The notes under the pieces are model-generated. The model made no database searches. It was not told the origin of the DNA and saw nothing but the letters and a program-made list of their open reading frames with translations. The position numbers were made by a program, and so were the translations under genes. 64,000 nt of DNA from Mycobacterium aquaticum (GTDB lineage: Bacteria > Actinomycetota > Actinomycetes > Mycobacteriales > Mycobacteriaceae), in NCBI RefSeq assembly GCF_002086485.1, contig NZ_MVHF01000012.1:1-64000 (forward strand). The letters are read 5' to 3'. Shown here in pieces: positions 8,796 to 19,736 of this stretch (its first letter is position 1; every line of letters starts with the position of its first letter).

Positions 8796-10310
8796 ATGCG
8801 CACCTACGACACACTGATCGTCGGTGCCGGGTTCACCGGCATCGGCACCGCCATCAAGCTCATCGAGGCCGGTGTCGACGACTTCGTCATCCTGGACCGC
8901 TCCGACCGGGTCGGGGGAACCTGGCGGGACAACACGTATCCCGGTGCGGCATGCGACGTTCCGTCGCTGCTGTACTCGTTCTCGTTCGTCAAGAACCCGG
9001 ACTGGTCGCGGGCCTACTCCCCGGCCGACGAGATCCGTCGGCACATCGAGGACATGGTCGACGCCTTCGACCTGCGCAGGCGCATCCAGTTCGGCGTCGA
9101 GGTCAACGGCCTGTCGTTCGACGAGGCCGAGGGCGTCTGGACAGTGAAAACCACAGGCCGTGGGCGCTTTCGCGCGCGCTCCGTCGTACTGGCCTCGGGG
9201 CCCCTGCCTGACCACAAGTGGCCCGACATCCGTGGCCTGGATACCTACGAGGGTCACAAGATCCACAGTGCGAACTGGGATCACGACTACGACTTCACCG
9301 GCAAGCGCGTCGCGGTGATCGGTACCGGCGCCAGTGCCGTGCAGATCATCCCGGAACTGGTGAAGACCGCAGGCTTCGTCAAGGTGTTCCAGCGCACTCC
9401 GGGGTGGGTGATTCCGCGGTTGGATGTTGCCACGCCCCCGGCCGCGCGGGCGCTGTTCGCGAAAGTGCCTGCCGTACAAGAGCTTGCCCGGCAGATCCTG
9501 TTCTGGGGCCATGAGGCCAGTGCGACGGCGCTGGTGTGGAACACGCCGCTGACCGGGCTGGTGGCCCGCATCGGCAAGGCACATCTGCGCAGGCAGGTCG
9601 CCGACCCGTGGCTGCGCCGTCAGCTCACCCCCGATTTCACCCCGGGCTGCAAACGCATGCTGGTGTCCAGCGACTACTACCCCGCGCTGCAACGCGAGAA
9701 TTGCAAACTCATCGACTGGCCGATCGCCACCCTCAGCCCGGTCGGCATCCGCACCAGCGACGGTATCGAACACCATCTGGACGCCATCGTGTTCGCCACC
9801 GGATTCGACGTTCACCTCACCGGGCCGCCCTACCCGATCACGGGACTGGGCGGGCGCTCGCTGGCAGAAGAATGGGAGCGCGGCGCGCAGGCCTACAAGA
9901 GCATCAACGCCCACGGTTACCCGAACCTGTACTTCATGACGGGCCCCAACTCCGGACCGGGCCACAACTCGCTGCTGGTATATGTCGAAGGCCAGATCGA
10001 CTACGCCGTGTCCGGCATCAAGACGCTGCTGCGCAACAACCTTCGCTACCTCGACGTGCGGGCCGACGTCCAGCAGCGTTACAACGAAGTTCTGCAGAAA
10101 CGGCTCACCAAGACCACCTGGATGACCGGCTGCAACAGCTGGTACCTGACCGCCGACGGATTCAACGCGTCGATGTACCCCGGATTCGCCACCCAGTATC
10201 TTCGACAGATGCGGGATTTCCGGTTCGGCGACTATGAAGCAGCGGTGCGGGACGCGCCAAATCCGACGTCAGGACGCGACGCGCACGTCGCGATCAGTTC
10301 GTCGGCCTGA
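8796..10310 (+). CDS. FAD/NADPH-dependent monooxygenase, Baeyer-Villiger type (MymA/EthA-like)
   Basis: Protein of 504 aa. The FAD-binding GAGFTGIG lies at residue 9 and the NADPH-binding GTGASAVQ near residue 180. The Baeyer-Villiger fingerprint FxGxxxHxxxW appears as YEGHKIHSANW just before it, with Tyr in place of Phe. Known mycobacterial relatives are MymA (Rv3083) and EthA, which oxidise ketones or sulfur compounds. It starts 1 nt after the preceding stop and its TGA overlaps the MerR start (TGATG). With the esterase and SDR it forms a logical sequence of alcohol to ketone to ester to acid plus alcohol; that sequence is inference. Confidence 0.88.
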   Translation: MRTYDTLIVGAGFTGIGTAIKLIEAGVDDFVILDRSDRVGGTWRDNTYPGAACDVPSLLYSFSFVKNPDWSRAYSPADEIRRHIEDMVDAFDLRRRIQFGVEVNGLSFDEAEGVWTVKTTGRGRFRARSVVLASGPLPDHKWPDIRGLDTYEGHKIHSANWDHDYDFTGKRVAVIGTGASAVQIIPELVKTAGFVKVFQRTPGWVIPRLDVATPPAARALFAKVPAVQELARQILFWGHEASATALVWNTPLTGLVARIGKAHLRRQVADPWLRRQLTPDFTPGCKRMLVSSDYYPALQRENCKLIDWPIATLSPVGIRTSDGIEHHLDAIVFATGFDVHLTGPPYPITGLGGRSLAEEWERGAQAYKSINAHGYPNLYFMTGPNSGPGHNSLLVYVEGQIDYAVSGIKTLLRNNLRYLDVRADVQQRYNEVLQKRLTKTTWMTGCNSWYLTADGFNASMYPGFATQYLRQMRDFRFGDYEAAVRDAPNPTSGRDAHVAISSSA

Positions 10311-11215
10311 TGGCAGGCGCCAAGCCGCCCGGGCAGCAAGCCGGCGCGATCTCGGCCATCCTCACCGGGCTGCGCCGGGCGCCGCGGCAGATCCGGCGCA
10401 GTTCGCGTGACGTCGTCGAAACCGCCGTCACGCAACTGTTCGACGCGGCGGTGCAGCCGCACGGTGTCGCGGCATCTGGCGAATATCGTCTCGACGAGCT
10501 GGCCCGGCTGGCCGGGACCACCACCCGCAACATCCGCGTGTATCGCGATCGTGGGTTGCTGCATCCGCCGCTGCGGGTCGGCCGCATCGCGCTGTTCAAC
10601 GACACTCACCTGACCCGGCTGCGGCTGATCACCTCGATGCTCGACCGGGGCTACAACATCGCCCACGTCCACGAGATGCTGTCGGCCTGGGAGCAGGGCA
10701 AGGACATCGGCGACGTACTCGGTCTCGAAAGCGCCATCGTGGGCAACTGGGCCACCGAGAAGCCCGAACGCATACCGCTGGCGCAAGCGCGGGATCTGCT
10801 CGACGACGACGCAGCGTTCGACCGGCTGGTCGGCATCGGCGTGATCAAGCTCGACGGCGAGGACGCAATCATCTTGCGCCCCAAGCTCATCGAGGCATTC
10901 AACGAGATCCGGCAGTACGGCGTGCCGATCGGCACCCTGATCGACGTCCATGAGCAGGTACTGCCGCATCTCGACGCGATCAGCTCGATCCTGGTGCGGG
11001 CCGGCGTCGACCAGGTGGCCGGGAGGATCAAGCCCGGCGAATCACTGCCGCCGGATACCGAAGTGGCCGAACTGATCACGATGCTGGTGCGCTTCCGCAC
11101 CCAGGCCGTGTCCGCCGTCAGCGCCACGCTCGCGTCCTCGATCGAATCGACCATCGAGTCCGTCGTCGGTCAGCTGCTCACCGAGTACGTCGAGAAAGCC
11201 GGCGAGCAGACGTAG
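10310..11215 (+). CDS. MerR-family transcriptional regulator
   Basis: Protein of 301 aa. The winged helix-turn-helix begins around residue 55 (YRLDELARLAGTTTRNIRVY, RDRGLLHPPLR), the classical MerR N-terminal pattern, here preceded by about 50 extra residues. A long helical C-terminal region of about 170 residues probably binds an organic effector; no cysteine cluster for metal sensing is visible. It is the last gene of the five-gene oxidative operon, overlapping the monooxygenase stop, so it is probably autoregulated through the palindrome at 5968-5997. Confidence 0.82.
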   Translation: MAGAKPPGQQAGAISAILTGLRRAPRQIRRSSRDVVETAVTQLFDAAVQPHGVAASGEYRLDELARLAGTTTRNIRVYRDRGLLHPPLRVGRIALFNDTHLTRLRLITSMLDRGYNIAHVHEMLSAWEQGKDIGDVLGLESAIVGNWATEKPERIPLAQARDLLDDDAAFDRLVGIGVIKLDGEDAIILRPKLIEAFNEIRQYGVPIGTLIDVHEQVLPHLDAISSILVRAGVDQVAGRIKPGESLPPDTEVAELITMLVRFRTQAVSAVSATLASSIESTIESVVGQLLTEYVEKAGEQT

Positions 11216-11282
11216 CGGTCCCGCAAACCGCGCGTGTCGGGGTACCGCCATGTCTGCTCGCGGGAGAAACGACCGGGAAAAC

Positions 11283-12842
<1,560 letters not shown>

Positions 12843-12875
12843 CGGCTCAGTCTAGGAGTTGACGCGTCCCGATCC

Positions 12876-13445
12876 TCATTCCGGCGTGAGCATCCGGGCG
12901 ATCTGTGCGCCGACGGCCGCGCGCACCACGTCCTCGCTGACCTCCTCGAGACCGGTGGCCGATCGCAAGAACGGCTCGAACAACCGCCAACCCATTTGCA
13001 GCGCAACGGCATTGGCTGCGGCCAGGCGTCCGTCGCGGTCATCGGCGAACCGGGGTACCACCCGCTCCACCAGCATGGCCACGTTGGGGAAATGGGACTG
13101 CAGCTGCCCCACGGGGTAGCCGTCGAGCAGGGCGCGGGCCATGACCCGCATGTGCCGGTCCATGGCCTGTTCGATCTCACCGGCCGGAGCGCCCGTGTCC
13201 AGCAGAACGGTCAGTGACTCCCCCAGGTGGTCGAGCACCGCCCCGACCAGACGTTCCTTGGTGCCGAAGTGCCGGTAGACCAGGCCGTGGTTCACCCGTG
13301 AGCGGGTGGCGATATCCCGAATGGAGGTGGCAGCCGGGCCGCGTTCGGCGAAGAGCTCGGCCGCTGCGGCCAGCGTGGCCGCCACCACCTCGTCACGACC
13401 GACGGGAGCGGTCCCAGGGTGAGGCACTGGCGCATCTGTAGTCAC
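12876..13445 (-). CDS. TetR-family repressor (Rv3405c-like)
   Basis: Protein of 189 aa if started at GTG 13445. The TetR DNA-binding domain is clear (AAAELFAERGPAATSIRDIA, NHGLVYRHFGTKERL), followed by a helical ligand domain. It is divergent from the Fe/2-oxoglutarate dioxygenase, as Rv3405c is from Rv3406 in M. tuberculosis, where Rv3405c represses that gene. Two matching operators lie in the intergenic region, and one covers the proposed start codon, so autorepression is likely. A second GTG at 13427 is an alternative start that would clear the operator. Confidence 0.87.
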   Translation of the reverse strand: MTTDAPVPHPGTAPVGRDEVVAATLAAAAELFAERGPAATSIRDIATRSRVNHGLVYRHFGTKERLVGAVLDHLGESLTVLLDTGAPAGEIEQAMDRHMRVMARALLDGYPVGQLQSHFPNVAMLVERVVPRFADDRDGRLAAANAVALQMGWRLFEPFLRSATGLEEVSEDVVRAAVGAQIARMLTPE

Positions 13446-13488
13446 CTGGCTACACTAGCCCACATCAAGCTGTAGTCACTCGACTACA
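13437..13488. promoter_or_regulatory. Two operators for the divergent TetR regulator
   Basis: TGTAGTCACTCGACTACA (13471-13488) is a palindrome of TGTAGTC arms around a 4-bp centre. TGTAGTCACCTGGCTACA (13437-13454) has the same arms with one mismatch. The two sites are centred 34 bp apart between the TetR gene and the dioxygenase. Shared sequence and position support binding by the adjacent TetR protein to control both directions. Confidence 0.8.
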
Positions 13489-13520
13489 CCACGTTCCACC
13501 AGCGACAAAGGACCTCAACC

Positions 13521-14399
13521 ATGACGATTGCCACCACCGGTCTCACCGTCACGAAACTGGGCAGCCGCATCGGCGCACGCATCGACGGCGTGCGACTCGG
13601 CGGAGATCTCGATGCCGACACCGTCGCCGAGATCCGCAGAGCGCTGCTGCAGCACAAGGTGATCTTCTTCGGCGACCAGCAACACCTCACCGATGACGAG
13701 CAACACGCGTTCGCGCGCCTGCTCGGGACCCCGATCGGCCACCACGCGCTCAAACAGGACGGCGTCCCGATCATCACGCCGATCGACTCTGAATACGCCA
13801 AGGCCACCCGCTGGCACACCGACGTCACCTTCGTGCCGGACTACCCCGCCATCTCGGTCTTGCGCGCGGTGACGCTGCCCTCCTACGGCGGATCCACGCT
13901 GTGGGCGTCCACCGCCGCTGCCTACGACCGGCTGCCCGAGCCCCTCAAACACCTCACCGAGAACCTGCGCGCTGTGCACTCCAACCGCTTCGACTACGCC
14001 GCAGCGCCGGCGGTCCAACGCACCGAGACCCAGGAGATCATGCGCGCAGCGTTCGAAAAACCCGATTTCCGCACCGAACATCCGGTGGTGCGGGTGCACC
14101 CCGAGACCGGCGAACGCACGCTGCTCGCGGGCGATTTCGCCCGCGGGTTCGTCGGGCTCGACAGCCACGAGTCACACGTGCTGTTCGAACTCCTGCAGCG
14201 GCGGATCACCGCACCGGAGAACACCGTCCGCTGGAATTGGGCGCCCGGCGACGTGGCGATCTGGGACAACCGCGCCACGCAGCACCGAGCGGTCGACGAC
14301 TACGACGACCAGCGGCGCGTCATGCACCGCGTCACCCTGGCCGGTGACGTGCCGGTCGACGTGCACGGCAGGCCCAGCCGGGTGATCAGCGCGGCTTGA
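13521..14399 (+). CDS. Fe(II)/2-oxoglutarate-dependent sulfate-ester dioxygenase (Rv3406-like, TauD/TfdA family)
   Basis: Protein of 292 aa, the usual TauD length. Iron ligands are visible as His and Asp in RWHTDVTF (~residues 95-97) and the distal His in NRATQHRA (~residue 253); the 2-oxoglutarate Arg follows in QRRVMHR. The M. tuberculosis counterpart Rv3406 hydroxylates alkyl sulfates, releasing sulfate and an aldehyde, for sulfur acquisition. The divergent TetR gene and the order after guaA agree with that identity. Expression is probably induced when the TetR protein releases the two operators upstream. Confidence 0.9.
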   Translation: MTIATTGLTVTKLGSRIGARIDGVRLGGDLDADTVAEIRRALLQHKVIFFGDQQHLTDDEQHAFARLLGTPIGHHALKQDGVPIITPIDSEYAKATRWHTDVTFVPDYPAISVLRAVTLPSYGGSTLWASTAAAYDRLPEPLKHLTENLRAVHSNRFDYAAAPAVQRTETQEIMRAAFEKPDFRTEHPVVRVHPETGERTLLAGDFARGFVGLDSHESHVLFELLQRRITAPENTVRWNWAPGDVAIWDNRATQHRAVDDYDDQRRVMHRVTLAGDVPVDVHGRPSRVISAA

Positions 14400-14408
14400 G
14401 CGCCCGCC

Positions 14409-16370
14409 TCACATCTTGATAGCCGGTATCAGCCTGTTGAGGTTCCACAGCCGGTCCCGCCGCGCAGACAGGCAGGAGATGGTCATCGCGCCGGCCCAGA
14501 TGATCACCAGCGCGATGATCGCCTGCCACAACCGGTAATCGATCCCGCCCAGGATCAGCTGACGTAAACCGTTGACGCCGTAGGTCATCGGATCGTACTT
14601 GTGGATCACCTGGAACGGTTTCGACGTGGTCTCGACGGGATACATGCCGCCCGCGCTCACCAGCTGCAGCATCAGCAATGCCATCACCAGCACCCGGCCC
14701 ACCGCAGGCCCGACGAGGGCGTTGATCGCTTGGGTGGCGGCGACGAACGCGCACGAGATCAACACCATGAACCCGAGCATCGCCCAAGGGTGCTCCGCGT
14801 GCATGCCGAGGGCGAACCGCACCACGCAGTACAGGATGACGGCCTGGAAGAACCCGATCATCGCCGCGGGCAGGTAGCTGGCGAGCACCACCCGGATCGC
14901 CAGCACCTCCGCAGCGATGGCCCGGGTCTGCAAGGGCCGCAAAATCATCCACAGCACCAGGGCGCCGAAGAACAGCGCCAGCGTGAGGAAGAACGGCGCC
15001 ATCCCGGTACCGAAGTTGGGCGCGGCGTTCTCGTGCGAGGTTTCCAGATTGACCGGGCCGCCGATGGTGTCGGCGATCGCGTTCTTCTGCTGGGTGCTCC
15101 AGTTGGGCACCTGCTTCGCGCCTTCAGCGAGTTTGGTCGCCAGCTCGGCCGAGCCCGACCGCAGCTGAGCAGTGCCCGACTTCAGCTGCACCGCACCGTC
15201 ATCGAGTTTGGCGATGCCTGTGGCCAATTCGGCGCTCCCGGAAGACAGCTGTTGCGCCCCGCTGCGTAGCTGGGTCAGCTTGTTGTTGAGGTCCTGCCCC
15301 GTGCTGCCGACCTGGTTGAGCGCGGAGTTGAGCGGGCTGCCGGGAGCGCGCAGGGCTGTGGTCATCGAGATCGCCGCGTTCTCGGCATCGGTGAGTTGTT
15401 GCCGGATCTGCGGTGTGAACTGATGCCCGCGCAACTGATCCTGGATCCCGCGCAGCGTCCCGGCGGCATTGTTGGCCAACGGGTCCGGGCTTCCGGACAG
15501 CTGGTCGATCACGGTGGTCAGCGAGTTGGCTGCGGTGTCCTGCGCCGTCGCGATCCCGCCGATCTGTTCGTTGGCCTGCTGCAGCGCGGTGGCCCCCTTC
15601 TGCAGCTGATCGGTGTTGCCGCCGATCTGCGACAGCGCCTTGGTCACCGTGACCAGCGGGTCGGTGGCCTTGATGATTCCGTCAGAGAGCTGCTTGGCGC
15701 CCGAGGCGACCTGCGCCGAACCGGACCGCGCGGTGTGCAGGCCGTTCGACAGCTCACCGGCGCCGTCGTCGACCTTCACCGCACCGTCGGCGAGCTGCTG
15801 CGCACCGTCGGCGGCTTGTTTGATGCCTGCACCGGATGAAACCACCACCGACAGCACCTGATTGACCGCCTGTCCGGAGATCCGGGTGGAGACGGCGTTG
15901 AGTACCTGGTCGACGGCGGTGCGGCCGATGCTCGACGAGATGTAGTTGTTGGCGTCGTTGTAGACGGCAATCAGGTTGGCCCGCTTGGGTTCCCCCGTCA
16001 CCGGGGACGCGATCGCCTCGCTGAAGTCCGGCGGCAGCTCCAGCATGAAGTAGTACTTGCCGTGGTCGACGCCCCGGCGCGCCTCATCGAGATCGACGAC
16101 GTGCCAATCCAGGCTGGCATCGTCGGTCAAGCTCTTGGCGATCTCGTCGCCTGCTTTCACCTGCACCCCGGACACCACTGTCCCGCGGTCGGAATTGACC
16201 AGTGCCACAGGCATTTTGTTGACGTGCCCGAACGGATCCCAGTACGCCCACAGGTACAGCGCGCCGTAGACCAGCGGCAGCAGCATCAGCACGATGATCG
16301 CCAACCGGGTCATCCGGCTGCGACCGAAGCGCTTGATCTCCGAGCCGAGTGCGAGTCCAGCCAGCATCAT
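14409..16370 (-). CDS. YhgE/Pip-type membrane protein (ABC-2-like export or envelope protein)
   Basis: Protein of 653 aa. One transmembrane helix near the N-terminus (residues ~22-45) precedes a long extracytoplasmic region. That region carries repeated heptad-like motifs (LADGAVKVDDGAGEL, LSSGSAELATGIAKLDDGA), typical of the YhgE/Pip family and probably forming a long coiled coil. Five or six transmembrane helices follow at the C-terminus. The family is related to ABC-2 permeases and to MmpL-like scaffolds, and its substrates are poorly known. It overlaps the upstream ABC-like ATPase gene (TGATG), so the two probably form one complex under control of the divergent TetR gene. Confidence 0.8.
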   Translation of the reverse strand: MMLAGLALGSEIKRFGRSRMTRLAIIVLMLLPLVYGALYLWAYWDPFGHVNKMPVALVNSDRGTVVSGVQVKAGDEIAKSLTDDASLDWHVVDLDEARRGVDHGKYYFMLELPPDFSEAIASPVTGEPKRANLIAVYNDANNYISSSIGRTAVDQVLNAVSTRISGQAVNQVLSVVVSSGAGIKQAADGAQQLADGAVKVDDGAGELSNGLHTARSGSAQVASGAKQLSDGIIKATDPLVTVTKALSQIGGNTDQLQKGATALQQANEQIGGIATAQDTAANSLTTVIDQLSGSPDPLANNAAGTLRGIQDQLRGHQFTPQIRQQLTDAENAAISMTTALRAPGSPLNSALNQVGSTGQDLNNKLTQLRSGAQQLSSGSAELATGIAKLDDGAVQLKSGTAQLRSGSAELATKLAEGAKQVPNWSTQQKNAIADTIGGPVNLETSHENAAPNFGTGMAPFFLTLALFFGALVLWMILRPLQTRAIAAEVLAIRVVLASYLPAAMIGFFQAVILYCVVRFALGMHAEHPWAMLGFMVLISCAFVAATQAINALVGPAVGRVLVMALLMLQLVSAGGMYPVETTSKPFQVIHKYDPMTYGVNGLRQLILGGIDYRLWQAIIALVIIWAGAMTISCLSARRDRLWNLNRLIPAIKM

Positions 16371-17134
16371 CAGTCCTTCCCGGTCAGGATGCGGTGATCG
16401 TGTAGATCGTGCGCGGGGGCGTCGGGGCCGAGTGGGTTGGTGACGCCGACCACGACGGTGCGTTGGGTCGCGATGGCGGCGAGACGTTCGATCGCGGTCG
16501 CGCGCCTGTCGTAGTCACGCACCTGCTCGAGGTCGCCGACCACCAGGATGGGCCGGTTGGAGAACAACGACAGTGTGACGCGCAGCAGGAACAACTCCAG
16601 GTCCGAGAGGTCGCTGATGAAGGACTTCGGTGACGGGGTCGGCACGTCGCCGAACACCAACGCCAGTTCGGCCGCGCCGGCCTGGTCCGACACCTGCGTA
16701 TACCACGGCGCCAGCCAGCGCCGCTGCTCAGCGAGCACTGTCTGCACGGTCACCGAGTCCGGCAGGTCGTCGATGTCGTCGAACGCCGCGATCGAGCAGT
16801 GTTTGCGGATGGCCCGCGGCTGCGTGTCGCCGCATACGGTCACCGTGCCGTGCGTCGGCTTGAGCCGGCCGGCCAGGGTGAGCAGCAGCGCCGTCTGACC
16901 CCACCCGCCGGGCATCTGGATGGCGTGAAAGCCCCGCGTCAGCTCCAGATCGACGCCGGAGAACAGCGGCTCATGCTCGCCGTCCACGCCGAGGCCGGCC
17001 GCGACGATCAGTGGTTCGTCGTCCGGTTCGTCGGCGTCCGCATCCTCCGGCTCGGCCGGCGACTCGTCCGCCGGTTCGGCTGGGCCGTCGGCGGGCTGCA
17101 GGTCAGCCTCGCCCGGTTGGTCCTCTGCGTGCAT
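16370..17134 (-). CDS. Degenerate ABC-transporter ATPase-like protein
   Basis: Protein of 254 aa from ATG 17134, which has GGAAAGAG upstream. After an acidic, proline-rich N-terminus (~50 residues) it follows the ABC ATPase layout, but the key motifs are altered. The Walker A region reads [12 protein letters not shown] with Gln in place of the invariant Lys. The signature region reads [10 protein letters not shown] instead of LSGGQ, and the Walker B region is ILVVGDLEQ. It may bind nucleotide weakly or serve as a structural partner rather than an energiser. It is coupled to the YhgE-type gene by overlapping codons. Confidence 0.72.
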   Translation of the reverse strand: MHAEDQPGEADLQPADGPAEPADESPAEPEDADADEPDDEPLIVAAGLGVDGEHEPLFSGVDLELTRGFHAIQMPGGWGQTALLLTLAGRLKPTHGTVTVCGDTQPRAIRKHCSIAAFDDIDDLPDSVTVQTVLAEQRRWLAPWYTQVSDQAGAAELALVFGDVPTPSPKSFISDLSDLELFLLRVTLSLFSNRPILVVGDLEQVRDYDRRATAIERLAAIATQRTVVVGVTNPLGPDAPAHDLHDHRILTGKD

Positions 17135-17243
17135 GCGGTTGCTCTTTCCGTTGCCCGTTGCCGTCACCGGTCGATTCTGCGCGGTATGCCATTGCTGTCC
17201 CCCACCGAACCGCCGGATCAAAGTCTGCCATCCCCGACATTTC

Positions 17244-17279
17244 GATACTCACTGGTATCCATTCGATACTGGCGAGTAT
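17244..17279. promoter_or_regulatory. Tandem palindromic operators between the ABC-like and TetR genes
   Basis: GATACTCACTGGTATC (17244-17259) and ATACTGGCGAGTAT (17266-17279) are two related palindromes about two helical turns apart, both beginning TTCGATACT. They lie between the divergently read ABC/YhgE operon and the TetR gene, and the second one reaches the first possible TetR start codon. Binding by that TetR protein is inferred from position and symmetry. Confidence 0.65.
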
Positions 17280-17289
17280 GCTGCGGGGT

Positions 17290-17907
17290 ATGCCGTCTGT
17301 CAAACCCGCGCGGACCAGGCCGACCCGTGGCGAGGTGCGCGACCGGATCCTCGACGCCGCCCTGGCCGTGTTCGCCGCCGAAGGGTTCGCCGGCGCGACC
17401 ATCGATGCGATCGGTCAAGCCGCGGGATTCACCAAAGGTGCGGTGTACTCGAACTTCGAATCCAAGGACGAGCTGTTCCTGGCGCTGCTGGACCGCCAGT
17501 TCGAAACGCGGGGTGAACTGATCGCGACCGCCTTCGACAACAGTGGCGGCGACACGGTCGCCACGGCCCAGGCGTTGAGTCGCTCCATGCTGGAGTCGAT
17601 CCACGACCAGAACGAGTTCTACCTCGTCCTCACCGAATACTGGCTACGGGCCGTGCGCGATCCGCAACTGCGCGACCGTCTGATCGCGCGCCGCCGCGCC
17701 GCCGTCGAGCAGACCCTGCATGTCGTCAACAACGTCACCACGGCATTGCCACGGCAGAACCTGCTGGCGCTGGCTCAACTGGTCGTCACCATGTCGACGG
17801 GGGTCGCCATGGAGGAGGTGCTCCAAGCCGGAACCATCGACGAGACCATGCTGGCCCGCCTCATCGCGGCATTGGTCGAAGCGGCGCCGCACGCCGACCA
17901 ACGGTAG
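17290..17907 (+). CDS. TetR-family transcriptional regulator
   Basis: Protein of 205 aa from ATG 17290; an in-frame ATG at 17278 gives four more residues. The N-terminal domain is a standard TetR helix-turn-helix ([37 protein letters not shown]). The C-terminal helices would bind a small hydrophobic ligand. It is divergent from the YhgE/ABC-like pair and probably represses it and itself through the tandem palindromes just upstream. Confidence 0.85.
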   Translation: MPSVKPARTRPTRGEVRDRILDAALAVFAAEGFAGATIDAIGQAAGFTKGAVYSNFESKDELFLALLDRQFETRGELIATAFDNSGGDTVATAQALSRSMLESIHDQNEFYLVLTEYWLRAVRDPQLRDRLIARRRAAVEQTLHVVNNVTTALPRQNLLALAQLVVTMSTGVAMEEVLQAGTIDETMLARLIAALVEAAPHADQR

Positions 17908-17922
17908 GGCTGGCCTGTCCCC

Positions 17923-18948
17923 CTACGCCAGCCGCCGCGCCTCTTCCAGGATCTCCATGGTGCGGACGGCATCGCGCGGATCGACCGGAACGGGTCCTTC
18001 GCCGCGGATCGCTGCCGCCACGGCGTCGTAAAAGTCTTGGTAGCTGCCGGGATCCAGCGCGACGGTGACGCGCTCGTCGCCGGCCCCGAAGTGCGCGACG
18101 CGGGTGTCGCGGTCGAAGCCCGGGTCCGACGGCATGGCGCCGTCGACCCGCATTGCACGTTCCTGTTGATCGAGGCCTTCCACGACCACGGTTCCCTTGC
18201 TTCCCGACAACCGGAACCGCGGGCCCATCACACCCACCAACGACCCCATGCTCAGGCGGCTCACCACACCGGATTCGTGCACCAGCTCGAGGAAGGCGTC
18301 ATCGTCCGCGGCAGCGCCTTCGCGCACCGTGCGCAACCGGGCGTGTGCGACAGTGCGGACGGGCCCGAGCAGTTGCACTGCCTGGTCCACCAGATGCGGC
18401 CCGAGATCGAGCAGGACGCCGCCTCCGGCATCGACCGTCGTCGTGGATTTCCAGTTCTGCCCCAGCTCGGGTTTCCACCATTCGAAGCGGGATTCGAAGG
18501 TGTGCGGGGTACCCAACGCGCCCTCGGCCAGCATGCGTCGAATGGTCCGAAAATCCCTGTCCCACCGACGGTTCTGGTAGACGACCAGTGGACGGTCGTG
18601 GGTGAGCGCGGCCTCGACGATGCGGTTGGCGTCGGCGACGGTCGGCGCGAAAGGCTTGTCCACCACGACCGCCGCGCCGCGCTCCAGTGCCGCCGTGGCG
18701 TGCTCGACGTGCAGTGCGGGAGGCGACGCGACGACGACGAGGTCGAACTGGCCCGACTGCAGCATGTCGTCCGCCGACGCGAAGACCTCGACCGTGGGAG
18801 CGAGCGCCCGCGCCCGCTCGGCCCGGGCCGCGTCCGTGGTGACCACGCCGCGCAGCTCGTAGTTCGGATTGGTGGCGAGAAAGCGCGAGTGGAAGAACTC
18901 GCCTGCGACGCCGAACCCGATGACTCCGGCGATGAGACGGTCGGTCAT
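17923..18948 (-). CDS. Gfo/Idh/MocA-family NAD(P)-dependent oxidoreductase
   Basis: Protein of 341 aa. The N-terminal Rossmann fold starts with IAGVIGFGVAGEFFHSRF, and the family motif EKP appears as DKPFAPT near residue 97. The C-terminal domain carries the usual pattern GGGVLLDLGPHLVDQAVQLL with the catalytic His. It resembles the YdgJ/inositol-dehydrogenase-like group acting on cyclic polyols or sugars. It stands alone, converging on the TetR gene with a 15-bp gap. The substrate is unknown. Confidence 0.87.
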   Translation of the reverse strand: MTDRLIAGVIGFGVAGEFFHSRFLATNPNYELRGVVTTDAARAERARALAPTVEVFASADDMLQSGQFDLVVVASPPALHVEHATAALERGAAVVVDKPFAPTVADANRIVEAALTHDRPLVVYQNRRWDRDFRTIRRMLAEGALGTPHTFESRFEWWKPELGQNWKSTTTVDAGGGVLLDLGPHLVDQAVQLLGPVRTVAHARLRTVREGAAADDDAFLELVHESGVVSRLSMGSLVGVMGPRFRLSGSKGTVVVEGLDQQERAMRVDGAMPSDPGFDRDTRVAHFGAGDERVTVALDPGSYQDFYDAVAAAIRGEGPVPVDPRDAVRTMEILEEARRLA

Positions 18949-19056
18949 GTCAACTCCTCACAGCGGTTGAATAGCAACGTACTCATTGGCGGGGTCAGCG
19001 GCGGCAATCCGCCAGGTAGTAACGCGTGTCCGGCTGGAACGCCTTAAGGTGTCGTG

Positions 19057-19599
19057 ATGCGCAGGAGAATGCTGATGGCACTGGTGAGCGCGGCGGTCGG
19101 CGCCGGCGTCGGCTTCCCCGGTGTGGCCGTGGCCGACCCGCCGCCACCTCCGCCCCCGCCACCGCTCAACCTCAACGCACTCACGGCGGTGAAACCGTCG
19201 GACTTCGCGATGCAGAACGGCGAGTACTACGCGTTCGCGGTGCCGGGCGATATCGCGTGCGCCATCAGCCGCAGATCGGGCAACTACGGCTGCACCGGCC
19301 CGCTGCCCGCCGCCCCGGACGGCGCCAACGCGGTCACGGGTGGACAACAGGGACCGCCCACGTTTCTCAACGACAACCGGCCGCTGTTCGGCTTCGAGGG
19401 GCTGCCCAACCGGCTGCAGCCCGGATCGCGCATCAGCTTCCGGAATGTGACCTGCGGGACCGACGGCACGGTGACGATGTGCAGCAACTCCTACGACGGA
19501 GCGGGATTCGCCCTCACCCCCGGCAGCAGCTTCATCCTCGGGGTGAACAACCCGCTGTTGCTCAATACCGGTGAAGGACGCAACCCCTTCGCCAACTAG
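19057..19599 (+). CDS. Secreted mycobacterial protein of unknown function
   Basis: Protein of 180 aa from ATG 19057; a GTG just before it is less well placed. A Sec signal peptide ends at AVADPP, followed by a polyproline run (about nine Pro) and a compact domain with four cysteines (DIACAISR, NYGCTGP, VTCGTDG, TMCSNS) that can form two disulfides. Proteins of this shape are common exported products of mycobacteria, and no enzyme motif is visible. It is read divergently from the Gfo/Idh/MocA gene. Confidence 0.72.
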   Translation: MRRRMLMALVSAAVGAGVGFPGVAVADPPPPPPPPPLNLNALTAVKPSDFAMQNGEYYAFAVPGDIACAISRRSGNYGCTGPLPAAPDGANAVTGGQQGPPTFLNDNRPLFGFEGLPNRLQPGSRISFRNVTCGTDGTVTMCSNSYDGAGFALTPGSSFILGVNNPLLLNTGEGRNPFAN

Positions 19600-19736
19600 G
19601 CATCAAGCCCGAAGGCTTACCCGGAGGATAGCTAAACCTTTCCCCTCGGAAGAGAACTATGGCTTCCGGGCGATTATCTCGGCCTGGCTTTTTCGGCACC
19701 ATTTCTTCTCACCAGCCCAAGAGAGGAAATGCCACA

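Noticed and set aside
11216..11282. Possible hairpin between the MerR gene and guaA
   Set aside because: Only a 6-bp stem with a long loop; too weak to call a terminator, although it contains a fragment (GTCTGCTCG) of the repeat at 42.5 and 43.6 kb.
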